A stretch of DNA of 64,000 bases from Congeria kusceri (Eukaryota > Mollusca > Bivalvia > Myida > Dreissenidae), in assembly GCA_027627225.1 (NCBI GenBank), contig CM051038.1, positions 37,986,341-38,050,340 of the forward strand, written 5' to 3'. The position numbers and the translations under genes are program-made. Shown in pieces: positions 1 to 11,880 of this stretch (position 1 is its first letter; every line of letters starts with the position of its first letter). Below the pieces are notes generated by a model, which was not told the DNA's origin, searched no databases, and saw nothing but the letters and a program-made list of their open reading frames with translations.

Positions 1-1440
1 ACTGCTAGACCACGATCACATTCATGACATTAGGGTACATGTATCTATCTCCACAGCGGGACTGACAACCCCCCCCCCCCCTCCCAGTGTCTTCCCGCAG
101 CCCCGTCTCCGAGAGCTCGGCTTGCTGCGAGAGGCCTAGCGCGAACGCCGGACAGTGGTGGCGATTTTCTACCAGTAATACTTAGCCGTTTTTATGCATT
201 GCAGTGCATCTCCAGCGGGACTGACACCGTATCACACGGGCGCTGTCCTTTCAAACGACATCTCGTTCATCCCGATCGTAGCCCGCGCGGCGGAGATACG
301 GCCCCGAGAATTTCTTTTCCGGGTCTGGACGCGAGCTAACTAATGTCGTACAAAAATGCATGATGATTCCGGCCAACACTTTGCTTGGCAGTGTTCGAGT
401 AAATGACAATGGTATATTCGAATCTCCAATATCCAATATCCCCCAAACATGTAGATTTGAGATTCAGAGCTGGAAATTATAATATGCAATCTCCAATATC
501 CCCCCAAAAATCTAGATTTAAGATTCGGAATAGGAAATTTGAATGTCTTATATCCAATATCCAAAACATGAATATTGGAGATCCAGAATTGCTTGTTCAA
601 AGAATCGTATATTTAGGGTAACAAATTCATTGTCTGATACACTGTGATGGCTCTGCAACCGTTGAACTAATCTGAGGCCACCGAGCGAACATTGGTCATC
701 ACCTGTCAAACGACATCTCGTTCAGCCCGATCGTTGCCCAGCGCGGCGTAGATAGGGGTCTAAGAATTTCTACCCCGGGTCAGAACGCGAGAAAGCTAAT
801 GGCTTGCGAAAATGCATGGTGATTCCAGCCGACACTTTGCTTGGCAGTGTTCGAGTAAATGGCAATGGTATGTTCGAATCTCCAATATCCAATATCCCCC
901 AAAAATGTAGATTAGAGATTCAGAACTATAAATTCGAATGTCCAATCTCCAATATCCAAAAATATGTAGATTGGAGATTCGGAATTGGAAATTCGAATGT
1001 CCAATATCCAATATCCAAAATATGTATATTTGAGATTCGTAATTGCTTATTCAAATAATAGCATATTTAGGGCAGCAAAGGCAATGTCTTATCCACGGTC
1101 ATGTCTCCGCCGCCGTCGGAGTGATCTGAGGCCACTGGGGATTGGACTTGCGGTGACCTTTCAAACGAAACTTCGTTTAGCCAGATCGTAGCCCGCGCGG
1201 CGAAGATAAGGGCCCGAGAATTTCTTTCCTAGGACAGGACGTGAGCAAATTAATAGCTTGCAAAAATGCACGGTGATTCCGGCCGACACTTTCCTTGGCA
1301 GTGTTCGAGCAAAGCAAAATGGTATATTCGAATCTCCAATATCCAATATCCCACCAACATGTAGATTGGAGATTCAGAATTAGAAATTCGTAAATGGTAT
1401 TGAACACGACGTTCAGGTTGGACATTTTTCAAACATTTCG
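1..1440 (-). repeat. Satellite array, inverted-orientation block
   Basis: This block carries the same modules as the forward array to its right, but reverse-complemented. The first 100 bases read on the minus strand as the CAGTCCCGCTGTGGAGATAG / GTCATGAATGTGATCGTGG module. 400-580, 860-1060 and 1330-1400 are reversed copies of the roughly 60-bp subrepeat built on GGATATTGGACATTCGAAT. One variant module (GCATTTTTGCAAGC, then a TTCTCGGGCCC segment) recurs in forward orientation at 11900-12150. Short open frames occur on both strands and give similar peptides, so I do not read them as genes. Confidence 0.85.
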
Positions 1441-1463
1441 GACTTGTACTTTTTCCGCATCAA

Positions 1464-1513
1464 ATACACACACACACACAGTAAGTTGCCTGATTGTGTG
1501 TGTGTGTGTGTTG
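1464..1513. repeat. (CA)n/(TG)n palindrome near the satellite inversion
   Basis: A CA-dinucleotide run is followed after about 17 bases by a TG-dinucleotide run of similar length, so the two can pair as a hairpin. It lies between the inverted (1-1440) and forward (1640 onward) satellite blocks. Confidence 0.8.
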
Positions 1514-1639
1514 TTGTTTTTTTTTGTTGCTCTCGCTCTTTTCTAACATTGATAGCATACATCCAAAAATGGAATTCGAATGAACAACACTTCGAATTAA
1601 TGGTCAAATACACAAAGACATGTTTGGTGTTCTTACTGG

Positions 1640-2960
1640 TCTAAGGGAGACTACTCGCACAAAGTGGTACCTAGGGTGTCGGTCCCGCTGAAGAGATAGA
1701 TGCTCTGCAATCAATGAAAATAAATACGTATACCTTTGGTCCGATATTGGTATAAAGGAGACAACTCGTACAAACTGCTTGTTGGGATGTCGTTCCTGCT
1801 GAAGTGATAAACAATTTTACGTAAAAACGGCTGTTACTGGTAGCAGATCGCCACTTTAGGGTGTCAGTCCCGCTGAGGAGTTTATCTCATACGCATGAAA
1901 ACGACCAAGTGTTACTGGTATAAAATCGCCACGACCAAGTGTTTGGGTAAGGGTTAAGGTTGGGTTAGGGTACAGTTATGAATGTCATCTTGGTATGGCA
2001 GGGGTCTAAGGGAGACTACTCGTACAAACCTGGTATCCGGGGTGTCGGTCCCGATGAAGAGATAAACTGCTATATGCAAAAACGGAAGTGTGTTACTGGT
2101 AGTAAATCACCACTGTTAGTGCCGCTGAGGAGATAAACTACTATGCATAAAAACGACAGTGTTACTGGTACCTTATCGCCAACACCAAACCGAACGTCGG
2201 GACTGCTCCCGTACTGCCCGTTATTCGCACTAGACCTCTCGCAACCAGCGGAGGTGGACGGGGCTGCGGGAGGACACTGGGGGCTGTCGGTCCCGCTGAA
2301 GAGATGCACTTCTGCAGATAAAAACAACATAGTGTTACTGGCAGAAATCGCCACCACCTACCCGAACTGGTCCCGCGCTGCCACTCGCACTAGGCGACAG
2401 GCCTCTCGGAGACGGTCCCGCTGAAGAGATGATCTGCTATGCATACGAACGACCAAATGTTACTGGTAGTGAAACGCCACTTTGGAGTGTCAGTCCCGCT
2501 GAGGAGTTGATCCGCTCTGCATCAAATCGACAAATTGTTCCTGGTCTGAAACCTCCACCACCAAGGGTTAGGGTTAGGGTAGGGTAAAGTCCAAGGGAGA
2601 CTACTCGTACAAACCTGGTACCCTGGGTACCGGTACCGCTGAAGAGATAAAGTGTTACATGCAAAAACGACCAATTGTGTTACTGGTAGTAAATCGCCAC
2701 TGTCAGTCCCGCTGAGGAGATGAACTACTTTGCATAAACACGACTAGTAGTATATCGCCACCACCTACCCGAACGTCGGGACTGGTCCGTGCTGCCATTC
2801 GCACTAGGCTCTGGGCCTCGCGGAGCCAGTCTGGCTGAAGAGATTATCTACCAGGCACTTATGTGTGTCGTTCGCGCTAGGTCCCTCGCAGCTAGCCAGG
2901 TATCGGGGACCGGGCTACGGGTGGACACTGGGGGGTGTCAGTCCCGATGTGCAGATAGAT
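1640..2960 (+). repeat. Satellite array, forward short-module block
   Basis: Forward modules repeat irregularly: AAGGGAGACTACTCGTAC, GTCGGTCCCGCTGAAGAG, GTTACTGGTAGTAAATCGCC and GCATAAAAACGACA. The 60-bp GGATATTGG subrepeats of the full unit are absent here, so these look like incomplete or rearranged units. Two short telomere-like tracts occur inside (about 1945-1975 and 2563-2586). Confidence 0.75.
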
Positions 2961-2965
2961 ACAAT

Positions 2966-5305
2966 AACGTCATGAATGTGATCGTGGTCTGGCAGTGGTC
3001 TAAGGGTGACTACTCGTACGTACCGGGTAAACGGCTAAGTTTTACTGGTAGTGTATCGCCATTGGGGGGGGGGGGCGGGTGTCAGTCCCGCCGAGATGAT
3101 CTTCTATGCATACAAACGACAAAGTGCTACTGCTAGTAAATCGCCACCACCAAGCCGAACGTCGATCTTTAAATAAGAAATTCTGAATCTGCAATATACA
3201 TTTTTGGATATTATATATTGGAAATTCGAATTTACAATTCCGAATCTCCAATCTACATTCGTTTTGGATATTGGAAATTGGACATTCGAATTTCCAATTC
3301 CGAACCTCCAATCTACATTTTTGTTGGATTTTGGATATTGGACATTCGAATTTCCGATTCCGATTCTCCAATCTACATTTTGTTTTGGAGGTTGGACATT
3401 CGAATTTCCAGTTCTGAATCTCCAATCTACATGTTTAAGGGATATTGGACATTCGAGTATACCGTTGGCATTTACTCGAACACTTGGGCCTGTATCTCCG
3501 CCGCGCGGGCTACGATCGGGCTGAATAAGGTGCCGTTTGAAAGGTCTGCACCAGAGTGGTACGGTGTCAGTCCCGCTGAAAAGATGCAAAACAATGCATA
3601 AAAACTGCTAAGTGTTACTGGTACAAAATCGCAACCACCGTCCATCGTTCGCGCTGGGCCTCTCGCAGCAAGCCGAGCTCTCGGGGATGGGGCTACGGGA
3701 GGACACTGGAGGGTGTCAGTCCCGCTGTGGAGATAGATACATGTACACTAACGTCATGAATGTGATCGTGGTCTGGCAGTGTTCTAAGGGAGACAACTCG
3801 TACGTACCGGGTCCACAGGGTGTCGGTTCCGCTGAAGAGGTAAACTGTGATATGCAAAAACGGCTGTGTTACTGGTAGTGTATCGCCATTGGGGGGGTGT
3901 CAGTAACGCTGAGGAGTTGATCTACTATGCATAAAAACGACAAAGAGTTACTGGTAGTTAATTGCAACCACCAGGCCGAACGTCGTTCTTTGAATAAGTA
4001 ATTTTAAATCTGCAATATACTTTTTTGTGGATATTGGATATTTGAAATTCCAATTTACAATTCCGAATCTCCAATTTACATTTGTTTTGGATATTGGAAA
4101 TTGGACATTCGAATTTCCGATTCCGAATCTCCAATCTACATTTTGTTTTTAAGATTGGAGATTGGACATTCGAATTCCAGTTCTGAATCTCCAATCTACA
4201 TGTTTGGGGGATATTGGATATTGGGCAGTCGAATATACCATTGGCATTTACTCGAACACTTGGGCCCGTATCTCCGCCGAGCGGGCTACAATCGGGCTGA
4301 ATTAGGTGCCGTTTCAAAGGTCAGCGCCAGTGTGGTACGGTGTCAGTCCCTCTAAAAATATGCACTACAATGCATAAAAACGGCTAAGTGTTACCTGTAG
4401 AAAATCGCCGCCACTGTCCGTCGTTCGCGCTAGGCCTCTCGCAGCCGGTCGAGCTCTCGAGGACGGGGCTACGGGAGGACACTGGTGGGTGTCAGTCCCG
4501 CTGTGGAGATAGATACATGTACACAAACGTCATGATTGTGATCGTGGTCTGGTAGGGGTCTAAGGAAGACTACTCGTACGTACCGGGCACACGGGGTGTC
4601 GGTCCCGCTGAAGATCTAAACTGTTTTATGCAAAAACGGCTAAGTGTTACTGGTAGTGTATCGCCCTGGGGGGCGGTCAGTCCCGATGAGGTGACGATCT
4701 ACTAACCATAAACACGGCAAAGTGTTACTGGTAGTAAATCGCCACCACCAAGCCGAACGTCGATCTTTGAATAAGTAATTCTGATTCTACAATATGCATT
4801 TTTTGGATATTGGATATTGGAAATTCGAATGTACAATTTCGAATCTCCAATCTACATTTGTTTTGGATATTGGAAATTGGACATTCGAATTTCCAATTCC
4901 GAATCCCCAATCTACATTTTGTTTGGATATTGGATATTGGACATTCAAATTTCCAGTTCTGAATCTCCTATCTACATGTTAGGGGGATATTGGATATTGG
5001 ACATTCGAATATACCATTGGCATTAAATCGAACACTTGGGCCCGTATCTCCGCCTCGCGGGCTATGATCGGGCTGAATGAGGTGTCGTTTGAAAGGTCAG
5101 CGCCAGTGTGGTACGATGTCTGTTCCGCTGAAAAGATGCACTACAATGCATAAAAACGGCTAAGTGTTACCTGTAAAAAAATCGCCACCACTGTCCGTCA
5201 TTCGCGCTAGGACTCTCGCAGCAAGCTGAGCTCACGGGGACGGGGCTACGGGAGGACACTGGGGGGTATCAGTTCCGCTGTCCAGATAGATACATGTACA
5301 CTAAC
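2966..5305 (+). repeat. Higher-order satellite, three forward units
   Basis: Using the AACGTCATGA landmark, units begin at 2966, 3750 and 4526, and the next break is at 5303 where the LINE starts. Spacings are 784, 776 and 777 bp. Each unit has a non-repetitive half (GTCAGTCCCGCTG, TACTGGTAG and CTCTCGCAGC modules) and a half with three or four 60-bp subrepeats (GGATATTGGACATTCGAATT ... GAATCTCCAATCTACATTT). The subrepeats are partly self-complementary. Confidence 0.9.
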
Positions 5306-5322
5306 AGAGCTGTCCCCCTTGC

Positions 5323-5333
5323 AAGATGGCCGC
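5323..5333 (+). promoter_or_regulatory. YY1-like motif near the LINE 5' end
   Basis: AAGATGGCCGC lies 17 bases inside the 5' end of the element and matches the core of the YY1 binding consensus. Mammalian L1 elements carry a YY1 site at a similar place that sets the start of transcription. Function here is inferred from motif and position only. Confidence 0.4.
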
Positions 5334-5373
5334 ATATTTGTAAGCTCGTGAATTTAAAGTCAAATAAATTAAA

Positions 5374-6415
5374 ATGGGAGTGGATTTACAAACTTACAGA
5401 GCCCGCATTGGAACGTTTTCAATGCCACGTAAGACGAGAAGACCGGTGAGCGTAATTAAATTGTCCCGGAACGGTGTCAGTGTCTGTTTGAAGTGTTATG
5501 TGGCGACGTGGAACAAAACCCTGGACCCTCACAAGGCGCAGGATCGAACCCAGGAAGCCAGCGCCCAGCGACGCGCCAGCAAACGCTTTCGTTTGCACAA
5601 TTAACAACATCGCCACCTCGACAAGACCCAGCCCCGAGAGGCAGAGGAAACCAGCGGCAAGCACCCACGGAGGTAAATGATTCTAATACAGAGGTTCTGA
5701 CATACTTAAGAGAAATGAAAATAGAAGTGAGATCGGACTTGGCAAAGTTAAATTCAAAATTTGATGAAATGCCAAACTCAATAAACAATCTTCAAAAAGA
5801 AAATGAAACATTAAAACACGAAAATAAATGTCTATGGCGCGAGATACCCAATTTGAAGACAAAGGTTAATAATTTGGAAGGGCATTCTAAACGAAATAAC
5901 CTTAAAATTCATGGAATTGAAGGGCGTGTTGGTGAATCATGGGACATTACAGAACAAAAAGTTCGAAAATTTATCAAAGAAGATTTGAATTCGCCAGATC
6001 TGAACATGTTGACATCGAAAGAGCGCATCGTTTACGCTCCAATAACACTGAAAAATGATCAATAATTTTCAAATTTACAAAGTATAAAGATTGCGAATCC
6101 TTACTAAAACGTACAAAACGCTCCAGGGGAACCTCGCCGATAACGGTACAAGAAGACTTTTCTGAACGGGTTAAAGTTCATAGGCGTGAGCTCGGAAAAC
6201 GATTGGTCGAAGAGAGGCAACAAGGTAAATACGCCGCAATGAGCTATAATAGGCTAATTATAGAAAACACTGTGTACGGTTATAACGACGATAACCAGAC
6301 GATCTACGAAGTAGGACGAGCACGTGGGCAACCGGGAACCAGATACCACGAGCGGAATGCGAGAACGCGCGAAAATGAACGGCGGGAAACGGGAGATGAC
6401 GGACGTAACTACTGA
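5374..6415 (+). pseudogene. LINE ORF1 (2A motif, coiled coil, L1-ORF1-like), frameshifted
   Basis: ORF1 proteins of APE-type LINEs bind element RNA. Translation from the ATG at 5374 gives an N-terminus containing YRARIGTF; the frame is then lost between about 5460 and 5492. The next frame carries LCGDVEQNPGP, with the 2A core D-V-E-Q-N-P-G-P at 5505-5528. After it come a low-complexity, proline- and glutamine-containing segment, then a heptad-like coiled coil (about 5720-5880), then a NNLKIHGIEGR segment typical of the domain following the coiled coil in L1-type ORF1 proteins. A stop at 6063-6065 ends this frame. The C-terminal part continues in another frame from about 6077 to 6415, basic and ending in glycine- and arginine-rich sequence. 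At least two frameshifts are needed to explain the pieces. Confidence 0.85.
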
Positions 6416-6512
6416 CGCGCACGAAGTGATGACGACCGACAGCCGGCCGGCTGGGAGGGCGATGTTGAATAGGAATCAGGCCAAGGTCCAGTTTACCACT
6501 GTGATAGTGTCT

Positions 6513-9500
6513 ATAAACATATTAACATTTTATCATGGAATATCAACGGACTTAGGAAGTATGAAGAAGACATCGATTAAAACAGTTTTTAAATAAGTAC
6601 GATATACGTGGTATTGTAGAGACTTGGAGTAATTATAAAGGTGAATTTGATTCATTTTTGAGCTCTTATGTGCATTTTGATGCTGTTAAATCTAAAAATA
6701 TAAATGCTATTCGAAATAGTGGCGGTGTAAGTGTTTTTGTTAGAGAAAGTCAAATCTAGTTAAGCAAATTAACAATGATTTTGTCGATGGCATAGTTTTA
6801 TATATAAATTCGAGTATTTTTCAAGCTATGAAAGATATTATATAGTATATTGTATATGTCTCCCCAGAAGGCTCTTCCACATATACACCAGGAAACAAAT
6901 GGTATTATATTGTTAGAAAATAATGTTTCTGCTTTAAAAGCCAGTTATCCTGATTGTTATATTTACTTGGCCGGTGATTTTAATACAAGGACCAAAGATT
7001 TTTTAGATTATATTCCATTTGATAGTTTGGAACATATTTGTGATATAGATGTAGACTATAACGAAGATTCTTTTAATATGCTAAGAAAAAATAAGGATAA
7101 TGTGTATCACAACAATTTTGGAGAATCACTTATTGAATTATGCTGTACGCATAATATTCATATTTTAAATGGCAGGTTGCATGCTGATGCATCGGGAAAT
7201 TTTACATGTATTGCAAATGGAGGCCAAAGTGTAGTTGATTATCATATTATATCTACAGAATTATTCCCATTTGTATCAAACTTTATTGTTGAAACATACG
7301 ATGTGTCTAACCATTTTCCTTTGTGCGCTCAACTGCAGTTTACAGACTCTTGTAAGCCCGTAAACCAAAATTGCGAAAACGCATCGACTTGTATTTTTAA
7401 CTATGACAGATTTATTTGGAACGAATATTACTGCGACTCATTTCAAACTATATTTACTACAAATTTAGAAAGATGTCGTCAGGACATTATTAATAGTATA
7501 AATGAAAATGTTGGTGAAGCTGTCCAATCGATACTACGTTTATATAAACATGCCGCTAGCGATATGCGCGCCAAAACAAGACAATTCAGTAAATACCGGA
7601 ATAATCCGACTTGGTGGGATACCGCGTGTAGTAAGGCCAAGCAAGAAAAATATTCGCTTCTTAGGCGATTTCGATGGACAAATGAACAGACTGATTTTGA
7701 ATCATACAAAATTGCGCGTCGTTTATTAAAAAATTTATGTCATGCGAAAAAATAACTGTACCAACGAGAAAGACGCAATGTTTTAGTTGAATCGCGTAAA
7801 AACCCTCAGACTTTCTGGTCAGTAATACGGAGAAATAGATTTTCACCCACAACTGATTCAACTATTAATCCATATGAGTGGATTACCTACTTTCAATCAC
7901 TTCTTTTCAAAGAACCGCAGCGATCAGTACAACATTTTGATGTACGCTCCCAAATTGTCCAAAAAATGACCAGGTTGGTGCTATTTTAAATTCGCCCATC
8001 ACCGATGACGAAATAATTAAAAGTATCACGAAACTGAAGCGCGGTAAATCCCATGGTAATGATGGTATTGGAGCGGAATTTTATATAAATACAAAGCATA
8101 CTATCACTCCAATTCTAAACATACTATTCAATAAGATTTTAACTTCCGGAAACTTTCCGGATGTGTGGAGTGAGAGTATTCTTGTGCCTTTATATAAGTC
8201 AGGGTCACGAAATGATCCATCGAATTATCGTGGTATATCTCTAATTAATGTTATGTACAAAATATTTTCAGGCATCATAAATGATCGGTTAACTAGATTT
8301 GCCGAAGAATCGGAATTAATTGATGAAGCGCAGGCCGGATTTAGAGCAGGTTATTCTGTGGTCGATAATATGTTTATTTTGCAGAGCATGGTCCAAAAAT
8401 ATATTTCAAGGCCAGGTGGTAGATTCTATGTGTTATATGTTGATTTTTAAAGGCCTTTGATTCATTGGTGCATTATAACACATTCACCCGCTCCAAACGT
8501 AAAGGAATCCAAGGTAACCTACTCAGGGTCTTGACCTCAATGTACTCAAAACTTTAAAGCTATATACGCATGAGCCCGGGCACTATTTTTAGCCCGTTTG
8601 TTGTAACATAGGTGCAAGACAAGGCGACTTATGTTCTCCGATAATCTTTAGTCTTTACATAAACGACTTGTGTTCATTTATCAAACAAAAATGTAATAAT
8701 GGAATCTTTGTAACAAATTATATTCCAGATATATTTTGTATACTCTTTGCGGATGACATTGCCAATTGTGCGGATACTGCCGTTAATTTACAATCGCAGC
8801 TAAATGTTATTGCAGAATTCTGTACTCTTACTAACATGAATGTTAACTTAAAGAAAACAGAAATAATGGTATTTGGAAATGGCGGGCCACTACGTGATTA
8901 TGAAAAATGGTATTTTAATGAAAGTCCGGTTAATACAACATCTGTATACAAATAAATGGGCATCCTATTTACCCCGAAGTTGTGTTGGTCAGCTGCTAAA
9001 ACTAAACTAGTAGCGCAAGCTAGAAAAGCACTTTTTTCTATTAAAGAATACCAAATTCCATTCGGATCTTTCGCCCATACTGAATTTTTTAAACTTTACG
9101 ATTCGATGATTACACCAATTCTTACATGCGGAGCCGAAATCTGGGGCTTCGCCTATAGTGATACTATTGAACGTTCACAGATAGATGTTTGTAAATACTT
9201 TTTAGGTGTCAAAACTTCAGTGAACAACTGCGTAGCTTTAAGTGAGTGTGGCCGCTTACCTATGTATGTTATATATCATACAAAATGTGTAAAATATTGG
9301 TGTAAACTTCTCCAGATGCCCATTAGTAGATATCCCAAAAATTGTTACAAAATGTTAAAGTCTCTAGATGATATTGGGAGGAGAAATTGGGTAACTCATG
9401 TAAAGAGCTTCATTTTAAATACGGTTATGGCTTTATTTGGGTTTCTTAGGATGTCGGGGATGTTAGTATCTTCATAATACAATTTAAACAACGTATGAGT

Positions 9501-9890
9501 GATTGTGCGACTCAAACATGGCATGAAAACATGAATGACTCTTCTAGATGTGATACATACAGACAATTCAAAACACTCCTAAATGTAGAAAGATATTTAA
9601 ACATTGAATTGCCGTTCCAATATAGACAGTCGTTAGCAAGGTTTCGATGTTCGAGTCATAGCTTTGCAATTGAATTAGGTAGACAATTTGGAATCCCTAG
9701 AAACCTTAGAATTTGCGATCATTGTCATACAGAAAACAATACCACTATAATAGAAGATGAGTATCGTGTATTTTTTAATGTCCAAAATATGCTGAAATTA
9801 GACAAATTTATTTGTATAATTGGTATCGTGGTAGAAATAATATTACCAACTTCCACAATCTGTTAAAAAATGAAAACGAGAATGTTATCA
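6513..9890 (+). pseudogene. LINE ORF2 (APE endonuclease + reverse transcriptase), multiply broken
   Basis: ORF2 of this class nicks target DNA and copies element RNA there. The endonuclease begins around 6513-6770 in scattered frames (GIVETW is visible). It continues in the open stretch 6850-7755 with GDFNTR, NGR, VVDYHI and SNHFPL; the last is normally SDH, so the catalytic Asp has become Asn (AAC at 7309-7311). The reverse transcriptase runs from about 7980, with a KRGKSHGNDGI segment, SNYRGISL and AGFRAGYS. It breaks at 8448, where VDF should continue into KAFDS. The catalytic FADD is intact at 8746-8757. A TAA at 8953-8955 interrupts VYK and GILFTP. The C-terminal part (8956-9477, then 9495-9866) ends with a C-x2-C element. 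A further TAA lies at 7753-7755. Confidence 0.9.
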
Positions 9891-10154
9891 AAAAATTGGC
9901 CTACTATGTTAATAAGTTAATAAGATATTCAACTGAAACATCACATTACAATGTTATTTAGTTATTTACAGATTATTACTGTGTTGTTGCATTATTAATA
10001 CAAATTTTACAGTGTTTATTTTGTACAAATTATATATGTATATAATCATTTGGACAACTCTATGTGCTTTGTATATGTTTGTTTTGTAAAATGTTGTATT
10101 ATGGGCCGGAGGCCTTTCTTTACAATAAACTTACTTACTTACTTACTACTACTT

Positions 10155-11880
10155 ACTAACGTCATGATTGTGATCGTGGTCTGGCAGTGGTCTAAGGGAG
10201 ACTACTCGTACGTACCGGGTACCCGGGGGTCGGTCCCGCTGAAGAGGTAAACTGTTATATGCAAAAACGGCTAAGTGATAGTGGTAGTGTATAGCCATTG
10301 GGGGGGGGTGTCAATCCCGCTGAGGACATGATCTACTATGCATAAAAACGACAAAGTGTTACTGGTAGTAAATCGCCACCACCACGCCGAACGTCGATCT
10401 TTGAATAAGTAATTCTGAATCTGCACTATACATTTTTTTTTGATATTGGATATTGCAAAATCGAATTTACAATTCCGAATCTCCAATCTACATTTGTGTA
10501 GGATATTGGACATTCCAATTTCCGATCCGAATCTCCAATCTACTTTTTTTGGATATGGATATTGGACATTCGAATTTCCAGTTCTGAATCTCCAATCTAC
10601 TTGTTTGGGGGCTATTGGACATTCAAATATACCATTGGCATTTATTCAAACACTTGGGCCAGTATCTCCTTCTCGCGGGCTACGATCGGGCTGAATGAAG
10701 TGTCGTTTGAAAGGTCAGCGCCAGTGTGGTACGGTGTCAGTCCCGCTGAAAAGATGCACTACAATGCATAAAAACGGCTGTTACCTGTAGAAAATCGCCA
10801 CCATTTTACGTCGCTCGCGCTAGGCCGAGCTCTCGGGAACGGGGCTACGGGAGGACACTGGGGGTGTAAGTCCCGCTGTAGAGATAGATACATGTACCCT
10901 AACATCATGAAAGAGATCGTGGTATGGTAGTGGTCTAAGGGAGACTACTCGTACGTACCGGGTACCCGGATTGTGGGTCCCGCTGAAGAGGTAAACTGTG
11001 ATATGCAAAAACGGCTAAGTGTTACTGGTAGTGTACCGACACTGGGGGGGGGGGGGGGGTCAGTCCCGCTGAGGAGATTATCTGCTATGCCTAAAAACGA
11101 CAGTGTTACTGGTAGTAAATTGCCACCACCACGCCGAACGTCGATCTTTGAATAAGTAATTCTGAATCTGCAATATGCATTTTTTGGATATTGGATATTG
11201 GAAATTCGAATTTACAATTCCGAATCTCCAATCTACATTTGTTTTGGATATTGGAAATCGGACACTCGAATTTCCAGTTCTGAATGTTCAATCTACATGT
11301 TTGGAGGATATTGGATATTGGACATTCGAATATACCATTGGCATTTACTCAAACACTTGGGACCGTATCTCCGCCGCGCGGGCTACGATTGGGCTGAATG
11401 AGGTGCCGTTTGAAAGGTCAGCGCCAGTGTTGTACGGTGTCAGTCCCGCTGAAGGGATACACTACAATACTACAATGCATAAAAACGGCTGTTACTGGTA
11501 GAAAATCGCCACCACTGTCCGTCGTTCGCGCTAGGCCTCTCGCAGCCAGTAGAGCTCTCGTAGACGGATCTGCGGGAGGACACTGGGGGGTGTCAGTCCC
11601 GCTGTGGAAATAGATACACTAACGTCATGAATGTGATCGTGGTCTGGCAGTGGTCTAAGGGAGACTACTCGTACGTACCGTGTACCCGGGGTGTCGGTCC
11701 CGCTGAAGCGGTAAACTGTTATATGCAAAAACGGCTAAGTGTTACTGGTAGTGTATCGCCAAAGGGGTTGGTGTCAGTCCCGATGAGGAGATGATCTAGT
11801 ATGCACAAAAACGACAAAGTGTTACAGGTAGTAAATCTCCACCACCAAGCCGAACGTCGTTCTTTGAATAAGTAATTCTA
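10155..11880 (+). repeat. Higher-order satellite, continued after the LINE
   Basis: Landmarks at 10158, 10901 and 11621 give unit lengths of 743 and 720 bp. These are shorter than the units left of the LINE because they have fewer 60-bp subrepeats. Module order is the same, so this and 2966-5305 are one array split by the insertion. Confidence 0.9.

Larger units (their letters stand above)
5306..10154 (+). mobile_element. APE-type LINE (non-LTR retrotransposon), degenerate full-length copy
   Basis: The element has a 5' leader, ORF1 with a 2A motif and coiled coil, ORF2 with APE endonuclease and reverse transcriptase, an AATAAA near the 3' end and a (TTAC)n tail. It interrupts a satellite unit. 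ACTAAC flanks both ends (5300-5305 and 10155-10160), and joining the flanks restores the usual satellite sequence, which fixes the ends to within a few bases; part of the right-hand ACTAAC could belong to the tail. ORF1 and ORF2 carry several frameshifts and stops, so the copy is dead. The ORF2 layout, 2A-bearing ORF1 and microsatellite tail suggest the CR1/L2/Crack group, but the clade is not settled by eye. Confidence 0.93.

Noticed and set aside
3042..5026. Open frames of 60-160 codons in the satellite
   Set aside because: They follow the roughly 60-bp subrepeat, occur on both strands with similar composition, and break at unit borders.
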